Source of the DNA: Streptomyces sp. NBC_01717
Lineage (GTDB): Bacteria > Actinomycetota > Actinomycetes > Streptomycetales > Streptomycetaceae
Direction: 5' to 3'
NCBI RefSeq assembly: GCF_036248255.1
Contig: NZ_CP109178.1
Location: forward strand, 1,736,001 to 1,800,000
Length of the DNA stretch: 64,000 nt
Shown: positions 8,086 through 17,126 of the stretch, in pieces
Layout of the letters: each line of letters begins with the position of its first letter
How positions within the stretch are numbered: position 1 is the stretch's first letter
Notes under the pieces: model-generated
Databases searched by the model: none
The model's input: the letters and a program-made list of their open reading frames with translations, nothing else
What the model was told of the DNA's origin: nothing
Made by a program: the position numbers and the translations under genes

Positions 8086-10767
8086 ATGTATCCCGTGCGA
8101 AGACTTCACCACCGGGCCCGCCGACCGGCCTTGGCTGCGGTAGGACTTGCCGCCGCCCTCGCCGCCGCTCTGCTCGGCGCCCCCGCCGAACCCGCCCACG
8201 CGGCAACCCCCGCGAGCGGCGTGCTCGATGACGCCCACAAGAGCGTGACGTGGCAGAGCCCCGTCTATCCCAAGGGCACGGTCGGCGGCCCCAGCGACTG
8301 TCCGCCGGCCGCCGAGGACCCGGAGAACAAGGTCTGCGACCGCTTCGACCTCACCGTGTCGACTCCCGACGGCTACTGGGACGACAACCCGGAGGGTGGT
8401 GTGCCGATCTCCATCGAGTGGCAGAAGCCCGCCGAGGACTTCGACATGTACATCTACGACTCCGCCGGCAAGCAGGTCGCCTCCAGCGCGGGCACGGCCG
8501 ACCCCGAGGCCACGGTGATCCCCCGGGCCGACGGGACGTACCACGTGATCGTCGTGCCGTACGACGTCACCGACAACTCGTTCACGGGCAAGGCCTATCT
8601 GCCGGAGACCACCGACTCGGGCAACCTGACCTCCTTCAGCGGGGGCCACGGCAGCTACTCCATCGAGGCCGGAGAGCTCAAGGCCAAGGCGGACTTCCTG
8701 ACCGGTGGCCAACTCCGCCTCCAGGCTTCCCCCTCGGGCGAGTTCACCGACCCGGCCGGCTCGGCGATCATCCGCAAGCAGCCCGCGGTGCAGAAGCACA
8801 CCAGCACCTTCGACAAGGGCGACTACTACGGCATCCGCTCCCCCGACGCCGTCCTGCGCGTCTACAAGAAGCCGCTGCGCTTCGGCCTGTACAAGGCCGA
8901 CAACCGCACCCGCATCTGGCAGGAGGACAAGCCCCTGCGCTGGTCCACCGGCGGTATGCGGCAGAGCCTGGAGCGCGGCGCCGACGAGCAGTTCTTCGGC
9001 GGCGGCGAACAGAACGGCAGCTTCTCGCACCGCGACAAGACGGTCTACGTGGCCAACAACACCAACTGGAACGAGGGGGGTTACAACAACTCCCAGCCCT
9101 TCTACCTCTCCAGTGCCGGCTACGGCGTCTACCGCAACACCTTCGCGCCCGGCGTCTACCACTTCGGCTCCCCGGTCCAGACCGGCCAGCAGGAACGGCG
9201 CCTCGACGCGTACTACTTCATCGGTGACGCGAAGAAGGTGATCGGCAAGTACACCGCCCTGGTCGGCAAGCCGTTCATGCCACCGGTGTACGGCCTCGAA
9301 CCGGGCGACGCAGACTGCTATCTGCACAACGCCAACCAGGGCGAGCGCCACACCCTGGACGCCCTGAAGGTCGCCGACGGCTATACGCAGAACCAGATGC
9401 CGCTGGGCTGGATGCTCGTCAACGACGGTTACGGCTGCGGCTACGAGAACCTGCCGGAGACCGCCAAGGGGCTCCAGGACCACAACGCCCAGCTGGGGCT
9501 CTGGACCCAGAACGGCCTGGACAAGCTCGCCGACCAGGTGAAGGCCGGCCAGCGGGTCGCGAAGCTCGACGTCGCCTGGGTCGGCCAGGGCTACGGCATG
9601 GCTCTGGACGCCTGCGACAAGGCCAAGTCCGGCATCGAGGAGAACAGCGACGCCCGCGGCTTCGTCTGGCTGCCCGTCTCCTGGGCCGGCGCGCAGCGCT
9701 GCGGTGTCCTGTGGAGCGGCGACCAGTCCCTCTCCTGGGACTTCGTACGCTGGCAGATCCCGACCTACGCCGGCGCCACCATGTCCGGTATCGCGTACAA
9801 CACCGGTGACGTCGGCAGCATCTACCGCCACGACGCCAAGATGTACGCCCGCGACCTGCAGGCCAAGTCGTTCCTCCCGGCCCTGATGACGATGGACGGC
9901 TGGGCGACGGACCTGACCACCAAGCAGAAGATCAACCAGCAGCCGTGGGTGGACGGCGAGCCGTACACCTCCATCAACCGCAAGTACCTCCAGCTGCGCG
10001 AGCGGCTGCTCCCGTACCTCTACACCCTGTCCGCCGAGGCCGCGAAGACCGGCGTGGGCTCGGTGCGCCCGCTGTGGCTGGAGTACCCGGACGACCCCGA
10101 GACCCTGGGCGCGAACGCCAAGTACGAGTACTTGGCGGGCTCCGACTTCCTGGTGGCCCCGGTCTACGAGGACTCCGACACCCGCAACGGCATCTACCTG
10201 CCCAAGGGCACCTGGACCGACTACTGGACGGGAAAGACGTACGAGGGCCCGACCACGGTCAACGGCTACCACGCCCCCATCGACACCCTGCCCCTCTTCG
10301 TCAAGGGCGGCTCCATCGTGCCGATGTGGCCGAAGGGCACGACGTCCTGGCAGACCCGGGACCGGAGCGAGCTGGACTACGACCTGTACCCGCAGGGCAC
10401 GAGCACGTACACCCTGTACGAGGACGACGGCGTGACCCGGAAGTTCACGGAGGGCGCCTCGGCGACGCAACAGGTACGCGTGCAGGCACCCACCCACGGA
10501 AAGGCGAGCACCACCATCAAGGTCGGTGCGAGTGTGGGCCGTTACGAAGGGAAGCCGGCCGCCAGGACGTACCGATTCACCGTGCACGGCAAGGACGCAC
10601 CGTCGCAGGTGGTCATGAACGGCAGCCGTCTCCAGCGACTGAACTCGGCGACGGCGCTCGCCTCGGCCGACTCCGGCTGGTACACCGACCTCGCGACCGG
10701 GATCACGGAGATCAGGACACCGTCCGTCTCCACGGGCCGCGGCTTCACGGTAGAGCTGCGCAAGTAG
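8086..10767 (+). CDS. Secreted GH31-family glycoside hydrolase
   Basis: The start is placed at the ATG at 8086; a GTG at 8095 has better spacing to AAGGG (8081-8085) and may be the true start. A Sec-type signal peptide (MYPVRRLHHRARRP, long Ala/Leu core, cleavage after PAHA) precedes a jelly-roll region of about 150 aa (IEWQKPAEDFDMYIYDSAGK), a GH31 N-domain, and the barrel with KLDVAWVGQGYG (expected nucleophile Asp) and LWSGDQSLSWDF (expected acid/base Asp). The C-terminal beta domain includes LPLFVKGGSIVPMW. The KLDVAW form differs from the DMxE form of ordinary alpha-glucosidases and recalls GH31 clades acting on alpha-galactosides or alpha-GalNAc; specificity is uncertain. It is divergent from the P450 pair. 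Confidence 0.85.
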   Translation: MYPVRRLHHRARRPALAAVGLAAALAAALLGAPAEPAHAATPASGVLDDAHKSVTWQSPVYPKGTVGGPSDCPPAAEDPENKVCDRFDLTVSTPDGYWDDNPEGGVPISIEWQKPAEDFDMYIYDSAGKQVASSAGTADPEATVIPRADGTYHVIVVPYDVTDNSFTGKAYLPETTDSGNLTSFSGGHGSYSIEAGELKAKADFLTGGQLRLQASPSGEFTDPAGSAIIRKQPAVQKHTSTFDKGDYYGIRSPDAVLRVYKKPLRFGLYKADNRTRIWQEDKPLRWSTGGMRQSLERGADEQFFGGGEQNGSFSHRDKTVYVANNTNWNEGGYNNSQPFYLSSAGYGVYRNTFAPGVYHFGSPVQTGQQERRLDAYYFIGDAKKVIGKYTALVGKPFMPPVYGLEPGDADCYLHNANQGERHTLDALKVADGYTQNQMPLGWMLVNDGYGCGYENLPETAKGLQDHNAQLGLWTQNGLDKLADQVKAGQRVAKLDVAWVGQGYGMALDACDKAKSGIEENSDARGFVWLPVSWAGAQRCGVLWSGDQSLSWDFVRWQIPTYAGATMSGIAYNTGDVGSIYRHDAKMYARDLQAKSFLPALMTMDGWATDLTTKQKINQQPWVDGEPYTSINRKYLQLRERLLPYLYTLSAEAAKTGVGSVRPLWLEYPDDPETLGANAKYEYLAGSDFLVAPVYEDSDTRNGIYLPKGTWTDYWTGKTYEGPTTVNGYHAPIDTLPLFVKGGSIVPMWPKGTTSWQTRDRSELDYDLYPQGTSTYTLYEDDGVTRKFTEGASATQQVRVQAPTHGKASTTIKVGASVGRYEGKPAARTYRFTVHGKDAPSQVVMNGSRLQRLNSATALASADSGWYTDLATGITEIRTPSVSTGRGFTVELRK

Positions 10768-10777
10768 CGAGCACGAG

Positions 10778-10807
10778 GTCAGGGGCTGTCTTCGGACAGC
10801 CCCTGAC
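10778..10807 (+). terminator. Intrinsic terminator after GH31 gene
   Basis: Perfect 13-bp stem GTCAGGGGCTGTC / GACAGCCCCTGAC closed by a TTCG tetraloop, beginning 10 bp after the GH31 stop. The convergent DUF397 gene ends 17 bp beyond it. Confidence 0.9.
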
Positions 10808-10823
10808 GCGTGTCGCGCAGGAC

Positions 10824-11036
10824 TCAGGCCGACCGGTCGACAGCCAATCCGACGAACCCGGCCCACGCGTGACGGGAGACGGTCAGGACCGGTCCGGCGG
10901 CGACCTTTGAGTCCCGGATGTGTACGGCTCCGGTGGCGTTGGCCACCTCTACGCACTGCCCACCCTCGGCACCGCTGTAACTGCTCTTCAACCAGGCGAG
11001 TTCCTGAGCGGCACCCGGGGTCTCTACGGTGTTCAT
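10824..11036 (-). CDS. DUF397 domain protein
   Basis: 70 aa containing the DUF397 hallmark LAWLKSSYSGAEGGQCVEVA and the RDSKVAAGPVLTVSRHAWAGFV tail. These small cytoplasmic proteins are nearly always next to an XRE/DUF5753 regulator in Streptomyces; the pair behaves like a regulator/antagonist or toxin-antitoxin-like module. Its ATG overlaps the stop of the upstream XRE gene (ATGA), showing translational coupling. Confidence 0.9.
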   Translation of the reverse strand: MNTVETPGAAQELAWLKSSYSGAEGGQCVEVANATGAVHIRDSKVAAGPVLTVSRHAWAGFVGLAVDRSA

Positions 11037-11896
11037 AGCTCTCCCAGCAACTTCTCGATGTATCCCAGGGTCTCTCGCGGACTGAGAGCCTGGGACCGGA
11101 TGATCCCATAACGCGCGGCAGCGAGCCGGACCTCTTCGCGATCCGTCAACAGGCTGCTTCGGCCTTGGACCTCCATATACGTGAGCTGCTCGCCACCCTT
11201 CCGTGTGATGACGGTGAATGGGCCGTCCACGCCCGCATTGTCCTCACGATCGAGTGGCATGACCTGGATCTCGACATTGCGCTTCTGACCGATGAGCAAC
11301 AGCTGTTCCAGCTGCCCTCGCAACACAGCTTTTCCGCCAAGTGGCTTACGCATCACCGTCTCTTCGAGCACGAAGCTGAGCAACGGCGCAGGCCAGCGGC
11401 TGAAGATCTCCTGCCGAGCGAGGCGTGCCGTCACTCGCAGCTCGATCGTCTCCTCATCCAGCAGAGGGCGACGCATTGCGAGCAACGACCGCGTGTATTC
11501 CTCGGTCTGCAACAACCCGTTGACGACGTGGGAGTCGTACACGCACAGCTCGACCGCCTCCGCCTCCAAGCGTGCCATGTCCCGGAAGAAGGCCGGGTAC
11601 TGCGCCCGCCCCACCTCCTCCTTCAGCGCCTTGAGAACCCCCCCGGCATCCAGCACCTCGTCCGCCCGGTCGATGAACCTCGGCGGCGGGATGCGCCTCC
11701 CTTGTTCGAAGGACGCGACCGACTGTCCCGCGTAGCCCACGCGCTCCCCGAACTCGGACCGCTCCAGCCCCGCTCGAATCCGCAGCAACTTCAACTGCCT
11801 GCCGAAAGCCGTCACCACGCCCGCTCCCGGTTCGCCCTCCGGCCGGGTCCCGGCGCCATCCCGTACGCCCTGGTCCATCGATTCCGAAGAGTCCAT
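11033..11896 (-). CDS. XRE-family regulator with DUF5753 domain (Scr1-type)
   Basis: About 287 aa from the ATG at 11896, which has GGTGGGG upstream; longer in-frame starts lack a site. An N-terminal helix-turn-helix (AFGRQLKLLRIRAGLERSEFGERVGYAGQSVASFEQG) is followed by the DUF5753 ligand-like domain (VNGLLQTEEYTRSLL, FVLEETVMRKPLGG, LTYMEVQGRSSLL). It is in an operon with the DUF397 gene and divergent from an ATP-binding anti-sigma-like gene, the standard Streptomyces three-gene set. It probably binds the intergenic region between 11896 and 12045. Confidence 0.9.
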   Translation of the reverse strand: MDSSESMDQGVRDGAGTRPEGEPGAGVVTAFGRQLKLLRIRAGLERSEFGERVGYAGQSVASFEQGRRIPPPRFIDRADEVLDAGGVLKALKEEVGRAQYPAFFRDMARLEAEAVELCVYDSHVVNGLLQTEEYTRSLLAMRRPLLDEETIELRVTARLARQEIFSRWPAPLLSFVLEETVMRKPLGGKAVLRGQLEQLLLIGQKRNVEIQVMPLDREDNAGVDGPFTVITRKGGEQLTYMEVQGRSSLLTDREEVRLAAARYGIIRSQALSPRETLGYIEKLLGEL

Positions 11897-12044
11897 CGGC
11901 CCCACCACCTCACCGGCCCAACGCCGCGCCCCGAACTTCGTCACGCGGCGCGCCTCGTACACACCGCACGCCGCCGCGTACAACTGACACCCGACGGCGC
12001 GTCACTGCTGGTCACGCTACGCCACCGAGCGTCACCGTGAAGGC

Positions 12045-12509
12045 ATGACGAGCAAGCAGCCACTCCCCGTACGTCTCACCCGCACCGGCCAACCCCTCTT
12101 GCCCTGGCACCACTTCACGATGCGATTCAGTTCCACCCCACGCGGCGCCCGTCTCGCCCGACGCCTGGCCGGGGAACGCCTCGACGCCTGGGGAATCCCT
12201 TACGGAAGCGACGCCCACGACGTGCTGACGCTGATCGTGGCGGAGCTCAGCGCGAACGCCGTACGCCACGGACGGGTACCCGGCCGCGACTTCCGTCTCC
12301 GGCTCTCGGCCGAGGGCACGGCCCTGCGCGTGGAGCTCACCGATTCACGCGGCGAGAGCATCCCGGCCCTGGCCGAACCGTCCAACGACCTGGACGGAGG
12401 CCGCGGCCTCCTCCTGGTGGCCGCACTCACCGACCGCTGGGGCTGGTATCCGTGCATCGACGGGCCCGGCAAAACGGTGTGGGCCGTTCTGGACGTGGGC
12501 CGGTCGTAG
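12045..12509 (+). CDS. ATP-binding protein, RsbW/HATPase_c-like
   Basis: 154 aa single-domain GHKL ATPase: the N-box region LIVAELSANAVRHGRVPGRDF, G1-like LTDSRGESIPAL, and G2 NDLDGGRGLLLVAALTDRWG. Such stand-alone HATPase proteins act as anti-sigma or protein-serine kinase switches, or as partners of XRE/DUF397 pairs. It lies divergently from the XRE gene with a 148-bp shared promoter region. The target sigma factor or phosphoprotein is not visible. Confidence 0.85.
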   Translation: MTSKQPLPVRLTRTGQPLLPWHHFTMRFSSTPRGARLARRLAGERLDAWGIPYGSDAHDVLTLIVAELSANAVRHGRVPGRDFRLRLSAEGTALRVELTDSRGESIPALAEPSNDLDGGRGLLLVAALTDRWGWYPCIDGPGKTVWAVLDVGRS

Positions 12510-12742
12510 TCGCTCATCCACTCACGCAACCGCCCCACCCCGCCCCACCGGTCCGGAACCCCGCCCCCAGCGCCGCCCGATCATCGCCAGGTAATCGACA
12601 CGATCCGACCGGCAGTTCCGCACGGGATCCCCGCAGGAGGACCCAGTTGCGGGGTTCTACAAACGGCTGCTCCCCTGCACCACATGGGACATGGTCTCAG
12701 TAGCCTTGGAGTCCTTCGCCCAGCTCCGTGTGTCGCAGCCCG

Positions 12743-13255
12743 TCACAGCTTGAACACCACTCCGCGCCATGTCCATCCCGCGTCGAGGACCGCGGCCCGC
12801 AGGGGATCCTTCATCTCCGCGGGGTCGAAGCGGAACACTTCCGTCTTGTGCAGCCGGCCGTCAGCCCCTCGCTCAACCACCCACTCCCGGGAGACCGCGG
12901 TCACCTGTCCACGGGAGTACTCGCGCGACGCCCGCAGGCTGGGCGTGTCCCCGACCCACGCGACCTCCCACTGCTCGTCGAAGGTGCGGACCTCGTGCTT
13001 CTCCGGGACCAGACGCATACGGGTCTTGAGGGTCCGGTCCAGCCGAGTTCGGACGAAGAACGTGCGCATGGCAGGTTCCAGGATCCGCCACTCCGCCACC
13101 AGGCCGTCGCCCTCCTTTGGGGTGGCATTGCGCACCCGGTACGGCACGTCCGGGCCGTTGATCGCGAGCAGCGCGGCCCGGACTTCCTCTGCGGAACGCG
13201 GTGTGACACCACTGCTGGGGCGCTTGGTCCCGGTCAATTTGTCAAAGAGGCCCAT
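12743..13255 (-). CDS. Conserved hypothetical protein
   Basis: 170 aa, starting MGLFDKLTGTKRPSSGVTPRS. The sequence is well folded in character (alternating strands: DGLVAEWRILEPAM, FFVRTRLDRTLKTRMRLVP, HEVRTFDEQWEVAWVG), with no signal peptide, membrane segment or catalytic motif that I recognise. The opening GLFDKL is common in small cytoplasmic Streptomyces proteins of unknown role. It is monocistronic, between an ATPase gene and a methyltransferase gene. Confidence 0.75.
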   Translation of the reverse strand: MGLFDKLTGTKRPSSGVTPRSAEEVRAALLAINGPDVPYRVRNATPKEGDGLVAEWRILEPAMRTFFVRTRLDRTLKTRMRLVPEKHEVRTFDEQWEVAWVGDTPSLRASREYSRGQVTAVSREWVVERGADGRLHKTEVFRFDPAEMKDPLRAAVLDAGWTWRGVVFKL

Positions 13256-13482
13256 CGGACCAATCTATGAACGTCCGGCTACTCGACGCAAAATCTCCCA
13301 GGTGCAGTGTGACGAGCTAGGTGTATCGACCTGGGAGGTGTGGAGGGTGATGTGGGCGGGGACGGCCCTCATGACTTGACTCTTGACCTTGCCCAAAGGT
13401 GAAGGCCGACAGTGTCGGTGGCGACCAAGCCGGCGAGCTGAGCATGCTTGGCTCTGACCGAACCCGGATGCGAGGAACCTGC

Positions 13483-14163
13483 ATGGATGACGACGCTCTC
13501 CTGGCAGAACAAATGGCCTACTACAGGGCCGGCGCGGCCGAATACGACCGGCCCTATGCAGAGTACGAAGACCTGCAGAGGTTGCTGGCTGTCGTCGATG
13601 ACCTCCCGATTGCCGGGGATGTGCTGGAGCTGGCCTGCGGAACCGGCCAGTGGACCACTCTGCTCGCCGCGCGGGCACATTCGGTGACGGCTGTAGACGC
13701 GGCAGCCGAAGTACTGGCCCTCGCTCGTGCACGTACCGCCTCCCCCATCGTGCAATTCCTTGAGGCCGACCTGTTCGAGTGGCAGCCACGGCGACGCTAC
13801 GACACCGTGTTCTTCGCCTTCTGGCTCTCCCATGTCCCGCCGACGCGGTTGCCCGACTTCTGGAACACCGTCGCCGCCGCGCTCGCGCCCGGCGGAAAAG
13901 TGATCTTCATCGACGACGGCCCCGCCGCAGCCGCGTACGAGGAAGTCCTCACGAACCAGCCGACCCCCGCGGCGCTGCGCCGGCTCGATGACGGCAGCCA
14001 GTACCGCATCGTGAAGGTGTTCCACGATGCCCAGACCCTCACGGACGACCTCACAGCGCTGGGGTGGTCGGTGCGTATCCGGTCCATGGCCGGGAACTTC
14101 ATCGGCATTGCAGAACCGCCAAACAGCGCTGGCGAAGAAGCCGCAACCGCGGCATCATCCTGA
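13483..14163 (+). CDS. Class I SAM-dependent methyltransferase
   Basis: The start at 13483 has GAGGA 6 bases upstream; the earlier in-frame ATG at 13399 does not. 226 aa. Motif I is VLELACGTGQWTTLLA, motif II region VTAVDAAAEVLALARAR, and post-motif FFAFWLSHVPPTRLPDFWNTV. The family transfers a methyl group from SAM to a small molecule or protein. The loop between motifs gives no substrate clue and the neighbours are unrelated, so the acceptor is unknown. Confidence 0.87.
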   Translation: MDDDALLAEQMAYYRAGAAEYDRPYAEYEDLQRLLAVVDDLPIAGDVLELACGTGQWTTLLAARAHSVTAVDAAAEVLALARARTASPIVQFLEADLFEWQPRRRYDTVFFAFWLSHVPPTRLPDFWNTVAAALAPGGKVIFIDDGPAAAAYEEVLTNQPTPAALRRLDDGSQYRIVKVFHDAQTLTDDLTALGWSVRIRSMAGNFIGIAEPPNSAGEEAATAASS

Positions 14164-14341
14164 GCCGGACGGTGAAGATGCCGTGTCTGTGGTCAGCCGG
14201 ACTGTGAGCGGGACACCCAGGACTCCAGTGAGTACGGTCGCGTCGCCGTGCCCGCAGAGGCGACGATGTGCGGGACTGGGATCGTGGTGTGCGTGAGCAA
14301 GTTCGGGTCTCTGGAGGGCGATCAGCGAGTTCGAGTGCGCG

Positions 14342-14746
14342 CTACACGACCTTGGGCTTGTCGACCAAGGTGCCGGCGTTGTTGTAAAACAGCCGATTCT
14401 CGACGATCTTGCCGTCCTTGATGGTGAATTGTTCGATGAAGTGGGTCAGCTCTCCGGTCGTGACGTCCGGGATGCCGATGCACGCCGCGACGCGGTCGCC
14501 GTCGGCGATGGTGTAATGCACCGTGATCGAGGAAACGTCGAGGTAGTTCTGCATGACCTGCGCGAGGCCGAAGAATTCGTCCTTGCCGTGGTAGGCCTTC
14601 CCGAAGGGCAGGAACACTGGCTCGATGACCGCGACGTCCTCGGACAGATAGCAGACGACTCCCTCGACGTCGCCGTTGTTCGCCGCTTGGAACATGGCTT
14701 CCACGATCGCGCGGTTCTGCTCGGTCAGTGATGTCGCCGCGGACAT
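14342..14746 (-). CDS. SnoaL/NTF2-like fold protein
   Basis: 134 aa from the ATG at 14746, which has a very strong AGAGGAGG 8 bases upstream. The pattern TEQNRAIVEAMFQAANNGDVEGVVCYLSEDVAVIEP, with GKAYHGKDEFF and HFIEQFTIKDGKIVENRLFY, is the cone-shaped NTF2/SnoaL fold. Members are ketosteroid-isomerase-like enzymes or binding proteins. It follows the aldo/keto reductase gene on the same strand with a 95-bp gap, so the two may share a transcript and substrate class. Confidence 0.85.
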   Translation of the reverse strand: MSAATSLTEQNRAIVEAMFQAANNGDVEGVVCYLSEDVAVIEPVFLPFGKAYHGKDEFFGLAQVMQNYLDVSSITVHYTIADGDRVAACIGIPDVTTGELTHFIEQFTIKDGKIVENRLFYNNAGTLVDKPKVV

Positions 14747-14841
14747 GGCGTTCCTCCTCTGAGGCGAAGGCTCTCGTGCGTCGAGAATCCCGTTAGGGTC
14801 CGGTGTTTGGGCTGGTTGCGGCACACTCGTCGATGCTGGGT

Positions 14842-15822
<981 letters not shown>

Positions 15823-16031
15823 CAGAGAACTCGTTTCTCGTTGAGGGTGTCGAAGGACGGTGCATCAGACGGAAGCGGTGAGGACGGACGTCCGCGGCAT
15901 ACGGGCGGTTCTCTTCCTCGATCTCGCCGACGTCCAGTCAACGGCGGTTCATCACATCCGGGCAGTCTCTGCGAATAGGGGTACTCACAGGGACCCCCTC
16001 CGGGATGTGGGCCGGGCCTATCCTTGACCTC

Positions 16032-16943
16032 ATGGACGAGAAGGAGGCCGCACGGGCGGCGGTCCGCGAGTTCCTCACCACCCGCCGCGCCCGGGTCAGC
16101 CCAGCTGACGCCGGCCTTCCTACCCCGGGAACCCGCCGTCGAGTGAAAGGCCTGCGACGGGAGGAGGTCGCGATGCTTGCCGGGGTCAGCCCGGAGTACT
16201 ACGTGCGGCTCGAACGCGGCAATGCAACCGGGCCCTCGACCGGAGTCGTCGACGCCGTCGCCGACGTCCTGCGTCTGGACGATGACGAACGCGCTCACCT
16301 CGACCGGCTGCTCGCCGCTCTGATCCCCGCGGCCCGCAAGCGGAGCCGCGGCGCGGCGAAGGACCTGGTCACCCCCGGAATCCGGGTGCTGCTGGACTCC
16401 ATGGACCACCTACCCGCAGTGGTCTTCAACGGCCGGTTCGACATCCTCGCGGTCAACACACTGGGGCGCGCACTCTTCGCACCGCTGTACGACCTGCCCG
16501 GACGGCCGAACAGCGCCCGCTTCCTGTTCCTCGACGAGCCCAGGGCCCGGGACCTGTTCCCCGAGTGGGACCGGATCACAGCCGACACCGTGGCGATGCT
16601 GCGGATCGAGGCCGGCCGCCACCCCGACGACCCCGACCTGACCGAACTGATCGGACAACTCGCGACCCGCAGCACAGAATTCCGGACGCGCTGGGCGACC
16701 AACGACGTACGAACCCACCGAGCCGGCACGAAGACCTTCCGGCACCCACTCATAGGCGAGGTCACGCTGCCCTACGAGACCCTCCGCATCGACGCCGTCT
16801 CCAGCCAGATACTCAGTGTCTACACCCCCCAACCCGGCACCCCCGAAGCCGACGCGATCCGCCTCCTGGCCAGCTGGAACGCCGACAACCAACGGAGCAT
16901 CAACCCGACAGCAGGAACACGCGGCCGGAACCCCGAGGACTAA
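16032..16943 (+). CDS. XRE-family regulator with MmyB-like ligand-binding domain
   Basis: 303 aa from the ATG at 16032. N-terminal HTH: PGTRRRVKGLRREEVAMLAGVSPEYYVRLERGN, typical of the MmyB/HTH_31 group; C-terminal MmyB-like domain (PAVVFNGRFDILAVNTLGRALF, HPLIGEVTLPYETLRI, LSVYTPQPGTPEADAIRLLASW). No ribosome site precedes the start, but a TATCCT -10-like hexamer (16019-16024) lies 7 bp before the ATG, so the message may be leaderless. It is divergent from the aldo/keto reductase gene, its likely target. Confidence 0.9.
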   Translation: MDEKEAARAAVREFLTTRRARVSPADAGLPTPGTRRRVKGLRREEVAMLAGVSPEYYVRLERGNATGPSTGVVDAVADVLRLDDDERAHLDRLLAALIPAARKRSRGAAKDLVTPGIRVLLDSMDHLPAVVFNGRFDILAVNTLGRALFAPLYDLPGRPNSARFLFLDEPRARDLFPEWDRITADTVAMLRIEAGRHPDDPDLTELIGQLATRSTEFRTRWATNDVRTHRAGTKTFRHPLIGEVTLPYETLRIDAVSSQILSVYTPQPGTPEADAIRLLASWNADNQRSINPTAGTRGRNPED

Positions 16944-16952
16944 CTTGATCTT

Positions 16953-17102
16953 TCACCTGCGGTCGGCTCGGTATCGACCCCGGCTGATCATGGGGACAGC
17001 CCTTGCGAGGATCGCGTACGGCAGCGCGCGGATCCTGACCATGGCGGCGGCCAGGTCGTCGGCGGTCGCGGCGAGCAGGTCGACGGCCTCACGCACCGAC
17101 CC
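16953..17102 (-). pseudogene. Possible 3' remnant of an unrecognised gene
   Basis: In this 183-bp gap the minus strand reads about 50 coding-like residues (VREAVDLLAATADDLAAAM, then VRIRALPYAILARAV) ending at a TGA at 16953-16955, with no plausible start. Amphipathic helices are visible but the family is not recognised. It may instead be a chance frame. Confidence 0.25.
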
Positions 17103-17126
17103 ACTGGATCGAATCCGACCGGAAGG

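Noticed and set aside
7969..11109. Very long reverse-strand open frame (over 1000 codons) opposite the GH31 gene
   Set aside because: It mirrors the GH31 coding frame, has no domain, and its residues (VRLGVRAQ, repeated Val/Gly/Leu/Arg) are what high-GC antisense frames give.
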